A DNA stretch of 64,000 nt from JACNKV01 sp964422145 (lineage in GTDB: Bacteria; Fidelibacterota; Marinisomatia; Marinisomatales; JACNKV01). The position numbers and the translations under genes are program-made. Location of the stretch: assembly GCA_964422145.1 (NCBI GenBank), contig CAYQZV010000008.1:38164-102163 (forward strand), given 5' to 3'. The notes under the pieces were generated by a model. It was not told the origin of the DNA. It saw only the letters and a list, made by a program, of their open reading frames with translations, and ran no database searches. Of the stretch, positions 54,101 to 62,292 are shown piece after piece. The stretch's first letter is position 1. Each line of letters starts with the position of its first letter.

Positions 54101-54353
54101 TCCCGTTAAAGATCACATTCTCATAATATCTCCCCGGATACACTAATACTGTATCACCCTCTTCAGCGCCGTCTATCCCGGTCTGTATTGTTGGAAAGTC
54201 TCCCGTTCCGTCATAATAAATGTGATGAACCTCTGAAAAGAGAAAACCGGAGATCAAACTGAAACATAAAACCCACTTGATAGAGTTTAATCGTACGGGC
54301 TGTTTATTACACGTTTGATATGGGTTGAACATCCGTTTCATCTCCGGCTTCAT
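51168..54353 (-). CDS. Secreted beta-helix protein with type IX sorting domain
   Basis: A 1061-aa protein. It has an N-terminal signal segment (WVLCFSLISGFLFS) after a polar start, so the start could also be ATG 54332. Two right-handed parallel beta-helix (pectin-lyase-like) regions follow (FPTIQTGIDGAEEGDTVLVY; SADGDDTNSGLTPEDPLKTI), then two GWNL...GYWxR modules, a KLSYSLPPKPPTGAFDARFT module and a C-terminal sorting domain (about 985-1061: NYPNPFNPTTTIVYDVPE to VETKKLVLLK). It starts four bases after the gene at 54358-55716. Export by a type IX system and binding or cleavage of polysaccharide are inferred. Confidence 0.8.
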   Translation of the reverse strand: MKPEMKRMFNPYQTCNKQPVRLNSIKWVLCFSLISGFLFSEVHHIYYDGTGDFPTIQTGIDGAEEGDTVLVYPGRYYENVIFNGKDNLTLASLDIIDPSINYIDSTIIDGNQTGSCIRLRESEQNAVIRGFTLTNGYGSYVSVHSESGGGGILTSLDISISVINCNIYNNYAVTGGGLSFSARSNVFLSGVTVKNNIGDGIRMENSTNIIFDSDHRCNVYNNYPRDILAIDCLQVDVVLDTFTVINPDQGYFALAYDNLSPHGDADFFTFDILNGWMELENQDLYVSADGDDTNSGLTPEDPLKTIAYAVHKIQSDPDDPKTVHVAAGEYHWDEGQIFPINPKSYVTISGEDLTNTILINNSLSPMLHSNSVHNTTVENLTLNGGSWNCRYIILIRHVDNFTLGNMVIEDCGNNTKWPIHFYDTNDLLFDHVTIQDITAKFTAGISCSEGNGKISNCRFENLRGIGYDGGASAEVALYFFCTDTLWLENTVIGNSAQQFLNPDGPDVASIIGIGDQQFYNSPKYMIGCLIHDNISVQDHIFLDCCRWEDIFIVNSTIVGNYAEKTTMLADGNIYNSIFMNPTDWEITISAFPDEEVILNVSHSLIEGGYDAICRKDPWGECNTTHSDNYTTVNWLEGNMDTIPYFTDAGNQDYTLQWVSPCRDAGTLDLPPGVTLPEYDLAGNPRIAGETIDIGAFEYQPDVVFEYNEDWNLVGPPVTAYEYSCPSAIENTLYAFHPINGYSLSDTLISGIGYWHRFSEAGSCVYTGPPINNVVISLLEGWNLISGVSYSTNVVHIVDQDDLIIPGTIYGFDLGYIESETLDPGKGYWVRSTGAGDVIVSGYGRPQQTKQRFTVPSDLNILTINNQSLYFGGEIPEEDKLSYSLPPKPPTGAFDARFTGDWKHSENGGIIEIMSPNNETNLQYEIKDGTTWTLISKSGDEYILQREGNLILTGGNSQYQLIKGGINSLPTEYALHQNYPNPFNPTTTIVYDVPEDSYVTLTIYDLMGRRVYELVSGRVSPGTYSIIWNGTDANNNSVASGMYLYQLKSGDFVETKKLVLLK

Positions 54354-54357
54354 GTGT

Positions 54358-55716
54358 TTATTTGATCAGCATGATCTTCTTGGTCTCAGTAAAGTCATTT
54401 GAACTCATCCGAACAAAGTATACACCGCTTGCATAATTGGATGCATCCCACATGACTTCATGGGTTCCGATCGGCATGTTGCCATTCACTGGCTCAGCCA
54501 CCTGACGTCCTTTCATATCATAGATACGGATTGTTACATCACTTGGTTCAGGCAGGTCATAGGTAATGGTAGTCGTTGGATTGAACGGATTAGGGTAATT
54601 ATCTCTCAGTTGATAAGCACCGGGTAATGTTGAAATCTGTCTAAGATCATCAGCTGTTAGGCTCACACGATAGATTGGCTTTTGATTGTCAGCTATCTCC
54701 ATCTCTATGTGTCTGATATCAGCTCTTTCCAATGTAGAGAAGGCATCACTGCCCTCAATCAATCGTGCACCGGTTCCTTCACGGACTACTTCAAAACTCA
54801 GATCATCTATGGGTTCAGTTCCATTATAGACACGAAGGTGTACAGGATACTCGGTTACTTTCTCAGCACCGACACATTCATCACCGATAAACACACCGAC
54901 TTCATCAACGGTTTCTCCGTTATCGATTGTATCAATCAATACCGGTGTATACTCAGCCAGTTCTTCGTATTCGAAGTTTTCTGTTTCAGTGTAAGTGAAC
55001 GAATTAACCGTTAGTGCAGAACTCTCCCATTGGAATGTAATATCTGTATCCGTTTCAAGGATGTACATTCCGCCGTAATCTAATCGTCCTGCTGTGGAGT
55101 GTGATGACCAGACTCCGTTGATCTTCTTTAGATACCAATGCTGAGCTGTGATAGATGTCAGATGTTCCAGCACTTCCGGCTCAAAGGCTTTTAGAGGTTT
55201 TTTACTCTCTTCAAGAAAATATCCTACCCAGTTTTCCTGACCGGCATATATTCGGATCGGGGTGGTTGGGTCTTCTAGAAAACCGGAGACAGGGAGATTA
55301 ACCGGATTCTCTCCGACCATTTTGATTTTGTAGCCTTGGTAGCTAAAAAAGATATGATCTGTATTTACCCATCCATCATGCATATATTTGATGTATTGTT
55401 TGATATTACTCCCTTTGACTAAATGTATCCATACGATCTCGAAAAGTTCTGAATAAGCTGAAGTTACAAATAAGTCATAAAGTAGAAATCCTGCCATGTC
55501 GCCGTCATACTTTAAATATCCTTTTTCATTGATTGTCGGTTCTAAGCGGTCTAAAACCGGGAAGCTCATCCAAATCCATCCATTGTTGTTATGTTTAGAC
55601 GGCAGAACCCGCATATCAATTTGGAGTTGAGCTGATGCTTTGATCAGAAAAGGTATATTGTCTGAATAAAGAAATGCTGCTGTCAACAGAAGGGATAGGA
55701 TTGTTTTTCTTCTCAT
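54358..55716 (-). CDS. Secreted protein with type IX sorting domain, unknown function
   Basis: A 452-aa protein with a signal peptide (MRRKTILSLLLTAAFLYSDN) and a C-terminal sorting domain (NYPNPFNPTTTITYDLPEPS to ETKKIMLIK). The centre has WIWMSFPVLDR, GQENWVGYFLEESKK, YGGMYILETDTDITFQWESS and an ECVGAE-containing repeat, with VGVFIGDECVGAEKVTEYPV resembling a domain often seen in sorted FCB proteins. No catalytic motif is recognised. It overlaps the next gene upstream by ATGA, so it is part of the sorted-protein operon. Confidence 0.75.
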   Translation of the reverse strand: MRRKTILSLLLTAAFLYSDNIPFLIKASAQLQIDMRVLPSKHNNNGWIWMSFPVLDRLEPTINEKGYLKYDGDMAGFLLYDLFVTSAYSELFEIVWIHLVKGSNIKQYIKYMHDGWVNTDHIFFSYQGYKIKMVGENPVNLPVSGFLEDPTTPIRIYAGQENWVGYFLEESKKPLKAFEPEVLEHLTSITAQHWYLKKINGVWSSHSTAGRLDYGGMYILETDTDITFQWESSALTVNSFTYTETENFEYEELAEYTPVLIDTIDNGETVDEVGVFIGDECVGAEKVTEYPVHLRVYNGTEPIDDLSFEVVREGTGARLIEGSDAFSTLERADIRHIEMEIADNQKPIYRVSLTADDLRQISTLPGAYQLRDNYPNPFNPTTTITYDLPEPSDVTIRIYDMKGRQVAEPVNGNMPIGTHEVMWDASNYASGVYFVRMSSNDFTETKKIMLIK

Positions 55717-57503
55717 TTGAGTAAGACCAATTTCTTCGTCTCAACAAATGTAGTTGACTTCAATTGATACAAATACATACCTGATGCGACAGGATTGTTG
55801 TGTGTGTCTGTTCCGTTCCAGATTATACTGTGCTTACCTACCATAGAATGTTTGTTAACCAACTCTTTGACCAGTCTCCCCATAATGTCATATACAGTTA
55901 ATGTAATGTGACTTTGTTCAGGGACATCATATTCTATCGTAGTTGTTGGGTTAAATGGATTGGGGTATGCGTACGACAGCTTATAGTCTTTGAGTTTTCC
56001 TATATTTTCTATCTCTAAAAAATTCACATCGACTACCGGATAATATGGCGGTGTGATACAATCAAGATTAGCATCATAGTGAAAATCCTTACTCATACCG
56101 ATTCCGGGATAAGCGTTATAAGGTCCAGGCATGTTACGTTCCATATATCCTCTATATTTTTGCACGACTCCGCCCCAATGGACTAAAGATCCACGAAGAT
56201 CGGATGATCCAGTAGTTCCTCCATAGATTTCAGGGCCGCGACCGTCGCCATAAGGCGGATCAGAATATCCATTATCTAAAGTATTCTGCCAATAATGTAT
56301 TCCAAATGATTCGTTCAAGGCTGTGATATGTGCATGAACAATCACATGCCCACTTGTATTATTTCCAGCACCATTTTCCAATGTGTTTGCAATAAAAACA
56401 TTCGCACCGGAAACCAGTCCCATGATATTTTCCGATCCTCCCGTACAATCATCATCCGGCTGAATTCCTGATAAATCGCCATTCGAAGGAGAATCTGCTT
56501 TCATCAAATCATCAGTGATCCAAATATTACACCAAATCGTATCAAGCGGAGCTGTTGCATTTGACGGCCAGGCATGTCTTCGATACGGCGTAAATTCATC
56601 CGTGACAATCGTAAATTGACCTGAATATGCTCCTTTAACTCTTACAGGTCCGCCCTTAACATAAATAACAGTCGGGCCATCAGGATATATATCCAACGGA
56701 TATCCGGGAATAATATTTTCTACAGTCGGTTCAAAATCAAAATGGTGGAATCCATGGGTTCCTCGTATGGTTGGATTCATTAATGAGTCACTGCCGGAGG
56801 ATGAAACCCATTTTGCATGATAATTATTCATTGCTTCATCATATATATCACAGGTTCTGAGATCGTTAGGATCATCACAGTATGGAGGATCAAACGGATT
56901 GTACCCATCCAGATCAGAAGAAACCGGATTTGCAATACCACCTGCCCAAGCATTTAAATTCGGCGGCATTAAGTACCACCATTGGTTTACAGACACGTGT
57001 TCATCCGGATGAAAAACGATCTCGGTCATGATCAGTGTGTCGCGATGCGCCGAGTCAGGGTTCCAATTCATCTTAATTGTTGCATCAAATTCATGATCTG
57101 CATTGTAGATTAATGCTTCGGTATTTATCGACGAAAATGGGATTACCTGCACTGTATCTAAAGGCGGGCTGCCCAAAAATACTTGATCTTCTGTGCACTC
57201 GTTCAACTCCGGATAATTCACTTCGCCGTTTTCAGTCATCATGAGCCATACAGTGGAGTGAAATTCAGGACATCCATATTCACTGCTGGAAAAGAATCCG
57301 TTCGTTTGAATAATTCCTCCCCAATAATTATCTTCAAAATTAAACATAACATCCCTGCGTTCATCTTCATTAAACACAAAAGGACCTCCTCCCGCCACTT
57401 CATCATCAGTAAAATAGCTAAAGATTGATAACGGAAATTCAGTACGTCCATTCCCTGTAAGCATGGCTGTAATTAAGGTTAAATAGATTATGACTCTTTT
57501 CAT
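55713..57503 (-). CDS. Secreted paralogue of the PilX-like protein, with type IX sorting domain
   Basis: A 596-aa protein. A short signal peptide (MKRVIIYLTLITAMLTGNGR) is followed by the same large domain as the pilus gene at 46165-48051 (YFTDDEVAGGGPFVFNEDER, VNQWWYLMPPNLNAWAGGIA, GPVRVKGAYSGQFTIVTDEF, GLVSGANVFIANTLENGAGN), with most positions identical by eye. From about residue 520 a sorting domain (YAYPNPFNPTTTIEYDVPEQ to VETKKLVLLK) replaces the pilin-type membrane segment at the other end. The gene overlaps the 54358-55716 gene by ATGA. Surface location via type IX secretion is inferred. Confidence 0.8.
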   Translation of the reverse strand: MKRVIIYLTLITAMLTGNGRTEFPLSIFSYFTDDEVAGGGPFVFNEDERRDVMFNFEDNYWGGIIQTNGFFSSSEYGCPEFHSTVWLMMTENGEVNYPELNECTEDQVFLGSPPLDTVQVIPFSSINTEALIYNADHEFDATIKMNWNPDSAHRDTLIMTEIVFHPDEHVSVNQWWYLMPPNLNAWAGGIANPVSSDLDGYNPFDPPYCDDPNDLRTCDIYDEAMNNYHAKWVSSSGSDSLMNPTIRGTHGFHHFDFEPTVENIIPGYPLDIYPDGPTVIYVKGGPVRVKGAYSGQFTIVTDEFTPYRRHAWPSNATAPLDTIWCNIWITDDLMKADSPSNGDLSGIQPDDDCTGGSENIMGLVSGANVFIANTLENGAGNNTSGHVIVHAHITALNESFGIHYWQNTLDNGYSDPPYGDGRGPEIYGGTTGSSDLRGSLVHWGGVVQKYRGYMERNMPGPYNAYPGIGMSKDFHYDANLDCITPPYYPVVDVNFLEIENIGKLKDYKLSYAYPNPFNPTTTIEYDVPEQSHITLTVYDIMGRLVKELVNKHSMVGKHSIIWNGTDTHNNPVASGMYLYQLKSTTFVETKKLVLLK

Positions 57504-57514
57504 GTTACTTCTCC

Positions 57515-60382
57515 TTATTTTAAAATTAATAATTTCTTCGTCTCAACAAAATCACCCGACTTTAATTGATACAAATACATACCTGATGCGACAGAATTGT
57601 TATTTGAATCCGTACCGTTCCAAACAATACTGTGATTTCCGGGTGAAACTCTTTTACTCATCAACTCTTTTACACTTCTACCCATTAAATCGTAAATAGT
57701 CAGTGTAATATGGCTTTCATTTGGGATATCATAGGTTATTGTTGTAGTTGGATTGAATGGATTAGGATAATTGTTATGCAGGGCAAATTTCGTTGGTAAA
57801 GAATTGATCCCGCCTTTGATCAGTTGATATTGACTGTTACCTCCTGTGAGTATCAAGTTACCTTCTCCCTGAAGAATGTACTCATCTCCGCTTTCTGATA
57901 TCAGTGCCCATTCCTGTCCGTCTTTAATCTCATATTGAAGATTGGTCTCATTGTTTGGACTCATGATCTCAATGATACCGCCGTTTTCTGAGTGTTTCCA
58001 ATCTCCGGTAAAACGAGCATCAAAAGCTCCTGTTGGCGGTTTAGGCGGTAAGCTGTAGCTGAGTTTGTTTTCATCCTTAATCTGAATACCAAATGTCAAC
58101 GTTGTTTTCCCCAATGTAATTGTATTTGCATCAGCTAACACGTCCGTCCTGAATGATCTGCTGAGGGTATCTAAGCTGCAAACGGAAATCATCCCTGCAG
58201 AATATGTTCGCACCCAATAACCTAATCCCGGATGTAATCTTGATATCGGATCAACGATATATCCATCATCAAACGTATAAAACGTCCCCGGAACGATGAT
58301 GCTGTCCGGGTCGCAAATAGCTGTTACATCTACTTCATATGATCCCACTGCCATTAGACTCCATCCTTCATTTAGAGTAATTTCAATGTCTTCAATACAA
58401 TCACCTATTATCCTATTTTCACCGGGTTCATTGAACCGTAACCAATATCCTATACCAGCCGACAGAGTATCTTCGAGATGATAACCGTCATTAAAGGAAA
58501 AGCAGGTCCCATCGACTGCATTTGGAAATAATGTTGTTACAGCCGTATCTTCTGCAGACTCGGGCAGTCCGACTAACTTCCAACTGCTTTCATTGTTAAC
58601 GGTTGTCGCACATCCACCCGGAGGCGGCGGTGGAGATGTCAAATCAAGATATCCACTGAAAATCCAATTTTTATAGTCAGCCGGTGAACATTCATCACCT
58701 GTTGTAGATTCATAGAGATAATCAGGCATTTGATAACAGAAATAGACGCGTTCATCGGTCGCTCCGTCTGGAGAGGCATGGGCACAATGTTCATCGGGAC
58801 GATTTACTTCTTCAAGATTCGGATCCGGTGTCGCAAAGTGATAGGGGTGCCACCAGGTTTGACCGCCGTCTTCTGATTTAATCACATAATTATCAAAAGA
58901 CCATTCTAGGAAGTAACCCCAGTCGTCACATCCGTCATCGGGAGTGCCGTTGTCATCCGTAACCATGAACTGCCCCGGCTCGATCAAACTGGTTACAACA
59001 TAGATAACATCATCACTCTCTTCACTAATTGCGAGTGACGGGAAGAAATAATAATATCCATACTCACAGAAATATTCTCCCCAATCTCTGAATGATTCTG
59101 AAGTGCTGATGACGAAGGAATAATTCCACCCGGTTGCAGAGTTTACCGGACCAGGGTTGAGTAGATGATCTTTATCTATCGTAAAATGCCACCAGCCGAT
59201 ACTTTCTGTAAGTGATGTCCAAATGCCGTCATCGGATGCAGGAAGAACGCTTGTAATAAAATGAGGATTTCCTTGGCTGTCAACACGCATATCGAAATTA
59301 TACCCAAGGAATAATTCATTCCATGTAATAGTTATATCGGCACATTCATCAGTATCCGGCCCGTAATGGTCGGAGTAAGCACCGGTAGACAGCATATGTT
59401 CAAATACATTATCATCAATAAAGAAATAATTTGACCCTTCCTGCCCGCCATACCATGTTGCACCATAGTCATCTGTCCGTTTAAATGCAATTGTATGTGT
59501 ATTACAATAGGGGCTTGTATCAAAATCTGCTCCATCAAAAAATGTAGAGACAGATACATAACCGATTCCTTCTTCATTTACATCCAGCACAGGTGAAGAT
59601 GTATAGGATCCTACATCATCACCGCCAACCATATCATTGTTTACATCAACCACTAAAATTTCAGAGCCAAAAGTAATTTCTCCATCATTATAATTTTCGG
59701 AATGAAACAAAAACTTATCTTCTCTTGTCCAATCGCCAAAGACAACGTTGAACCAATGATCTCCCGTTGATTCATCATAAGAATAATCAGGTGAGCCTAC
59801 CCACATATCCATGTTATCTGTCCAAGCTGAATCAATGGGGCTGACTGTTGTGAACTGTCCTCCACCCCAACCTCCTTCATCCCAGGTATAAAAGGGCATT
59901 CCGCCATATCCTGCGCCTGTTCCGGAATATACATTCCAGAATACATAAGGATAATCTAACATACCAAGTGAACTTGGGTAATGCCCTATACTCATCCCGG
60001 GGTTCAAATTTTGATAGGTTGTCCAGTTGTACCCATCATCATCTGAAAATGCCGCACCGATCTGACCGCTGGTTTCACCTTCACCCGCCCATTGTCTGTA
60101 CCCCATCAACAATCTATTTTCGTACACGGACATTGGACGTGTCATTGGTACAGCCATTCCATATCCATTCATTGAAGAATCAATCAATGTAAAGTGACAG
60201 TCGTTTCGATTGATCGGATAATCTAAGACCGTTCCATGTGATCCTGATCCATGAACCACCGTTTCAGGTTCTGATAACGGATGATACTCTTTACTCCTTA
60301 TCTCCGGTGAAGGATACCGCGGAATCGATTCCCCTAACACCACCGTTAAACAAATGACTAAACAAATCACTGTCTTTTTCAT
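57515..60382 (-). CDS. Secreted sialidase-like propeller protein with type IX sorting domain
   Basis: I start at ATG 60382 (five bases after GGGGG), giving 955 residues with signal MKKTVICLVICLTVVLGES; the frame open to 60430 would overlap the gene at 60396. The middle resembles BNR/sialidase-type propellers (IGAAFSDDDGYNWTTYQNLN, IAFKRTDDYGATWYGGQEGS, KSEDGGQTWWHPYHFAT: Asp-box-like SxDxGxTW). C-terminal to it are GYWxR modules, a KLSYSLPPKPPTGAFDARFT module shared with 51168-54353, and a sorting domain (NYPNPFNPTTTITYDIPNES to LLILK). Substrate unknown. Confidence 0.8.
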   Translation of the reverse strand: MKKTVICLVICLTVVLGESIPRYPSPEIRSKEYHPLSEPETVVHGSGSHGTVLDYPINRNDCHFTLIDSSMNGYGMAVPMTRPMSVYENRLLMGYRQWAGEGETSGQIGAAFSDDDGYNWTTYQNLNPGMSIGHYPSSLGMLDYPYVFWNVYSGTGAGYGGMPFYTWDEGGWGGGQFTTVSPIDSAWTDNMDMWVGSPDYSYDESTGDHWFNVVFGDWTREDKFLFHSENYNDGEITFGSEILVVDVNNDMVGGDDVGSYTSSPVLDVNEEGIGYVSVSTFFDGADFDTSPYCNTHTIAFKRTDDYGATWYGGQEGSNYFFIDDNVFEHMLSTGAYSDHYGPDTDECADITITWNELFLGYNFDMRVDSQGNPHFITSVLPASDDGIWTSLTESIGWWHFTIDKDHLLNPGPVNSATGWNYSFVISTSESFRDWGEYFCEYGYYYFFPSLAISEESDDVIYVVTSLIEPGQFMVTDDNGTPDDGCDDWGYFLEWSFDNYVIKSEDGGQTWWHPYHFATPDPNLEEVNRPDEHCAHASPDGATDERVYFCYQMPDYLYESTTGDECSPADYKNWIFSGYLDLTSPPPPPGGCATTVNNESSWKLVGLPESAEDTAVTTLFPNAVDGTCFSFNDGYHLEDTLSAGIGYWLRFNEPGENRIIGDCIEDIEITLNEGWSLMAVGSYEVDVTAICDPDSIIVPGTFYTFDDGYIVDPISRLHPGLGYWVRTYSAGMISVCSLDTLSRSFRTDVLADANTITLGKTTLTFGIQIKDENKLSYSLPPKPPTGAFDARFTGDWKHSENGGIIEIMSPNNETNLQYEIKDGQEWALISESGDEYILQGEGNLILTGGNSQYQLIKGGINSLPTKFALHNNYPNPFNPTTTITYDIPNESHITLTIYDLMGRSVKELMSKRVSPGNHSIVWNGTDSNNNSVASGMYLYQLKSGDFVETKKLLILK

Positions 60383-60395
60383 CATTTCCCCCTTT

Positions 60396-62129
60396 TTATT
60401 TAAGTAATAATAATTTCCTTGTTTCAACAAAATCCCCTGATTTCAGCTGATACAAGTACATCCCCGATGCAACTGGGTTGTTGTTTGCATCCGTTCCGTT
60501 CCAGATAACGGTGTGCTTGCCTGCCGATACTCTTTTACTCATCAACTCATTTACCCGTCTACCCATTAAATCGTAGATCGTTATTGTAATGTAGCTCTCA
60601 TTCGGGACATCATATGATATTGTTGTAGTGGGATTGAACGGGTTTGGGTAGTTTTGATGGAGAGTGTATTTTGTTGGCATTAGATATTCAGGTTCAACGC
60701 CCGCAGACCCATCATATTCAAATGCTCCCATATCCGGAGCAGCGCCATAATACTCATCTTCTGTCATGTTGATAAGCGTATCACCCTCGAAAATGAGCAA
60801 AGTTGTTCCTGCGTCAATACATGGGGAATTAGATTGAAGTGTAAAATCGCCGTTTTCATAATCCGTAAAAAGAGGATCTACATCTATATTCCCCTCTAGC
60901 CAAGATATTATCGATGGATCGCTATCAGTATAAATGCCATCCATTCCATTTCGAACTAATGAGTAGTCAAACATAATATAACCACGTGTTCCTTCAGTGA
61001 TTATCTCATATTCTGATTCATTCCAAAATATGCAATTTATGAAACGAATGTGTGAGTAATTATGGACAGTATACATTCCTCCACCCCAACTGGCATGGTT
61101 TCCTGCAATCGTTGAGTTAATAAATATGGGGTATGAAGCACAGCAAATATAAATCCCTCCACCCCCAGTAGCATAATTATTAACAACAGCAACATTTTTA
61201 AAAATAGGGTGTGAATATAAATCAATTGAAACCCCGCCACCATAGGAGGCATAATTCTCTGTAATGATCACATCCTTAATTGTTGGTGAAGCCCCCCAGC
61301 ATCTAATACCGCCACCGTCTCCATATTCCCCATTTTTCACCGTTAAATTTTCGATAACAGTTGTAGAGTCTATTTCAGGCCAACTTGAAGATAATTGAAT
61401 TACACTAGATAATCGACTCCCATTAATAATACAATCTTCTTGTCCTGATCCTATCAGTTTTATTCCATTTATATTGGGCCAAATGATATTCTCATAATAC
61501 GATCCGGATGCTACTAAAACTGTATCGCCTTCTGACGCATTATTTAGTCCATGTTGGATCGTGGCAAACGGATTATCCTCACTGCCGTCACCCGTTGCAT
61601 CTGAGCCACCAGTAGACACATAAATAGTGGAAAACTCATAAATACAGCTTCCGTCATCCAAAATTGCATCAGGATTGTAATTAACTGCATCCGGGTCGGT
61701 ACAGCCGTATATGAATCCGCCGCACGGACTCTGAATCCCTGACAATATTACTAGACCGTCACCCCCGCCCCATTCTACTGTAAAAGATAATTCCCCAATG
61801 AATAAAGTATCCAAACCATCATATCCATCATAATCATAACTATAAAATTGCACCATATAATCCCCAGATGGCACACTGTTTATATCTACGGTAATATCAA
61901 ATGTACACCAACAATACGCCTGTGAGTAGGATGTATCTATCGCTGCAACCATAAATACATTTTCTTCAAGCTGAACATCCATGATAAATAATGCAGCACA
62001 GTTTCGATTCATGGCATCAATACCAAATGTAACTGTGTCATTTGAAACAGTGACATACGGATCTCCGAGATTGTCTTGCCCCCAGATTCCTGCTCCTAAA
62101 AAGATCATTGTGAATATGATGTTTTTCAT
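60396..62129 (-). CDS. Secreted beta-helix protein with type IX sorting domain
   Basis: A 577-aa protein starting MKNIIFTMIFLGAGIWGQDN, with AGGAG seven bases before the ATG. An N-terminal beta domain is followed by a DPDAVNYNPDAILDDGSCIY segment (TSP3-like, seen in many FCB secreted proteins) and a parallel beta-helix (ATIQHGLNNASEGDTVLVAS, GGGIRCWGASPTIKDVIITE, GGGIYICCASYPIFINSTIA). The C-terminus is a sorting domain (NYPNPFNPTTTISYDVPNES to VETRKLLLLK). It is the first gene of the five-gene run; an inverted repeat lies upstream. Confidence 0.8.
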   Translation of the reverse strand: MKNIIFTMIFLGAGIWGQDNLGDPYVTVSNDTVTFGIDAMNRNCAALFIMDVQLEENVFMVAAIDTSYSQAYCWCTFDITVDINSVPSGDYMVQFYSYDYDGYDGLDTLFIGELSFTVEWGGGDGLVILSGIQSPCGGFIYGCTDPDAVNYNPDAILDDGSCIYEFSTIYVSTGGSDATGDGSEDNPFATIQHGLNNASEGDTVLVASGSYYENIIWPNINGIKLIGSGQEDCIINGSRLSSVIQLSSSWPEIDSTTVIENLTVKNGEYGDGGGIRCWGASPTIKDVIITENYASYGGGVSIDLYSHPIFKNVAVVNNYATGGGGIYICCASYPIFINSTIAGNHASWGGGMYTVHNYSHIRFINCIFWNESEYEIITEGTRGYIMFDYSLVRNGMDGIYTDSDPSIISWLEGNIDVDPLFTDYENGDFTLQSNSPCIDAGTTLLIFEGDTLINMTEDEYYGAAPDMGAFEYDGSAGVEPEYLMPTKYTLHQNYPNPFNPTTTISYDVPNESYITITIYDLMGRRVNELMSKRVSAGKHTVIWNGTDANNNPVASGMYLYQLKSGDFVETRKLLLLK

Positions 62130-62167
62130 GATTCACTCCTTTTGTATTAAATTTGATTGACGTTCAA

Positions 62168-62233
62168 GAGAGGTCATGATAGATGAACTAAAGGTCAGGT
62201 GCAGCGAATCATTATAAGGACTCATGACCTCTC
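62168..62233 (-). promoter_or_regulatory. 12-bp perfect inverted repeat upstream of the sorted-protein operon
   Basis: GAGAGGTCATGA (62168-62179) and TCATGACCTCTC (62222-62233) can form a stem with a 42-base loop, 39 bases before the start of the gene at 60396-62129. It is also 60 bases after the stop of the TPR/Fis gene. No T-run follows, so a regulatory leader or protein-binding pair of half-sites fits as well as a terminator. Confidence 0.5.
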
Positions 62234-62292
62234 CAAATGGTTTTGATTTTGAATATAATTATTCATATCTCAATTATTGTAGCCAGAAATTC

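Noticed and set aside
57239..57451. Short minus-strand frame inside the sorted protein gene
   Set aside because: It lies entirely within the well-supported 55713-57503 gene in another frame.
60383..60430. N-terminal extension of the propeller protein to 60430
   Set aside because: It would overlap the upstream gene's end and put charged residues before the signal peptide; GGGGG lies properly spaced before ATG 60382.
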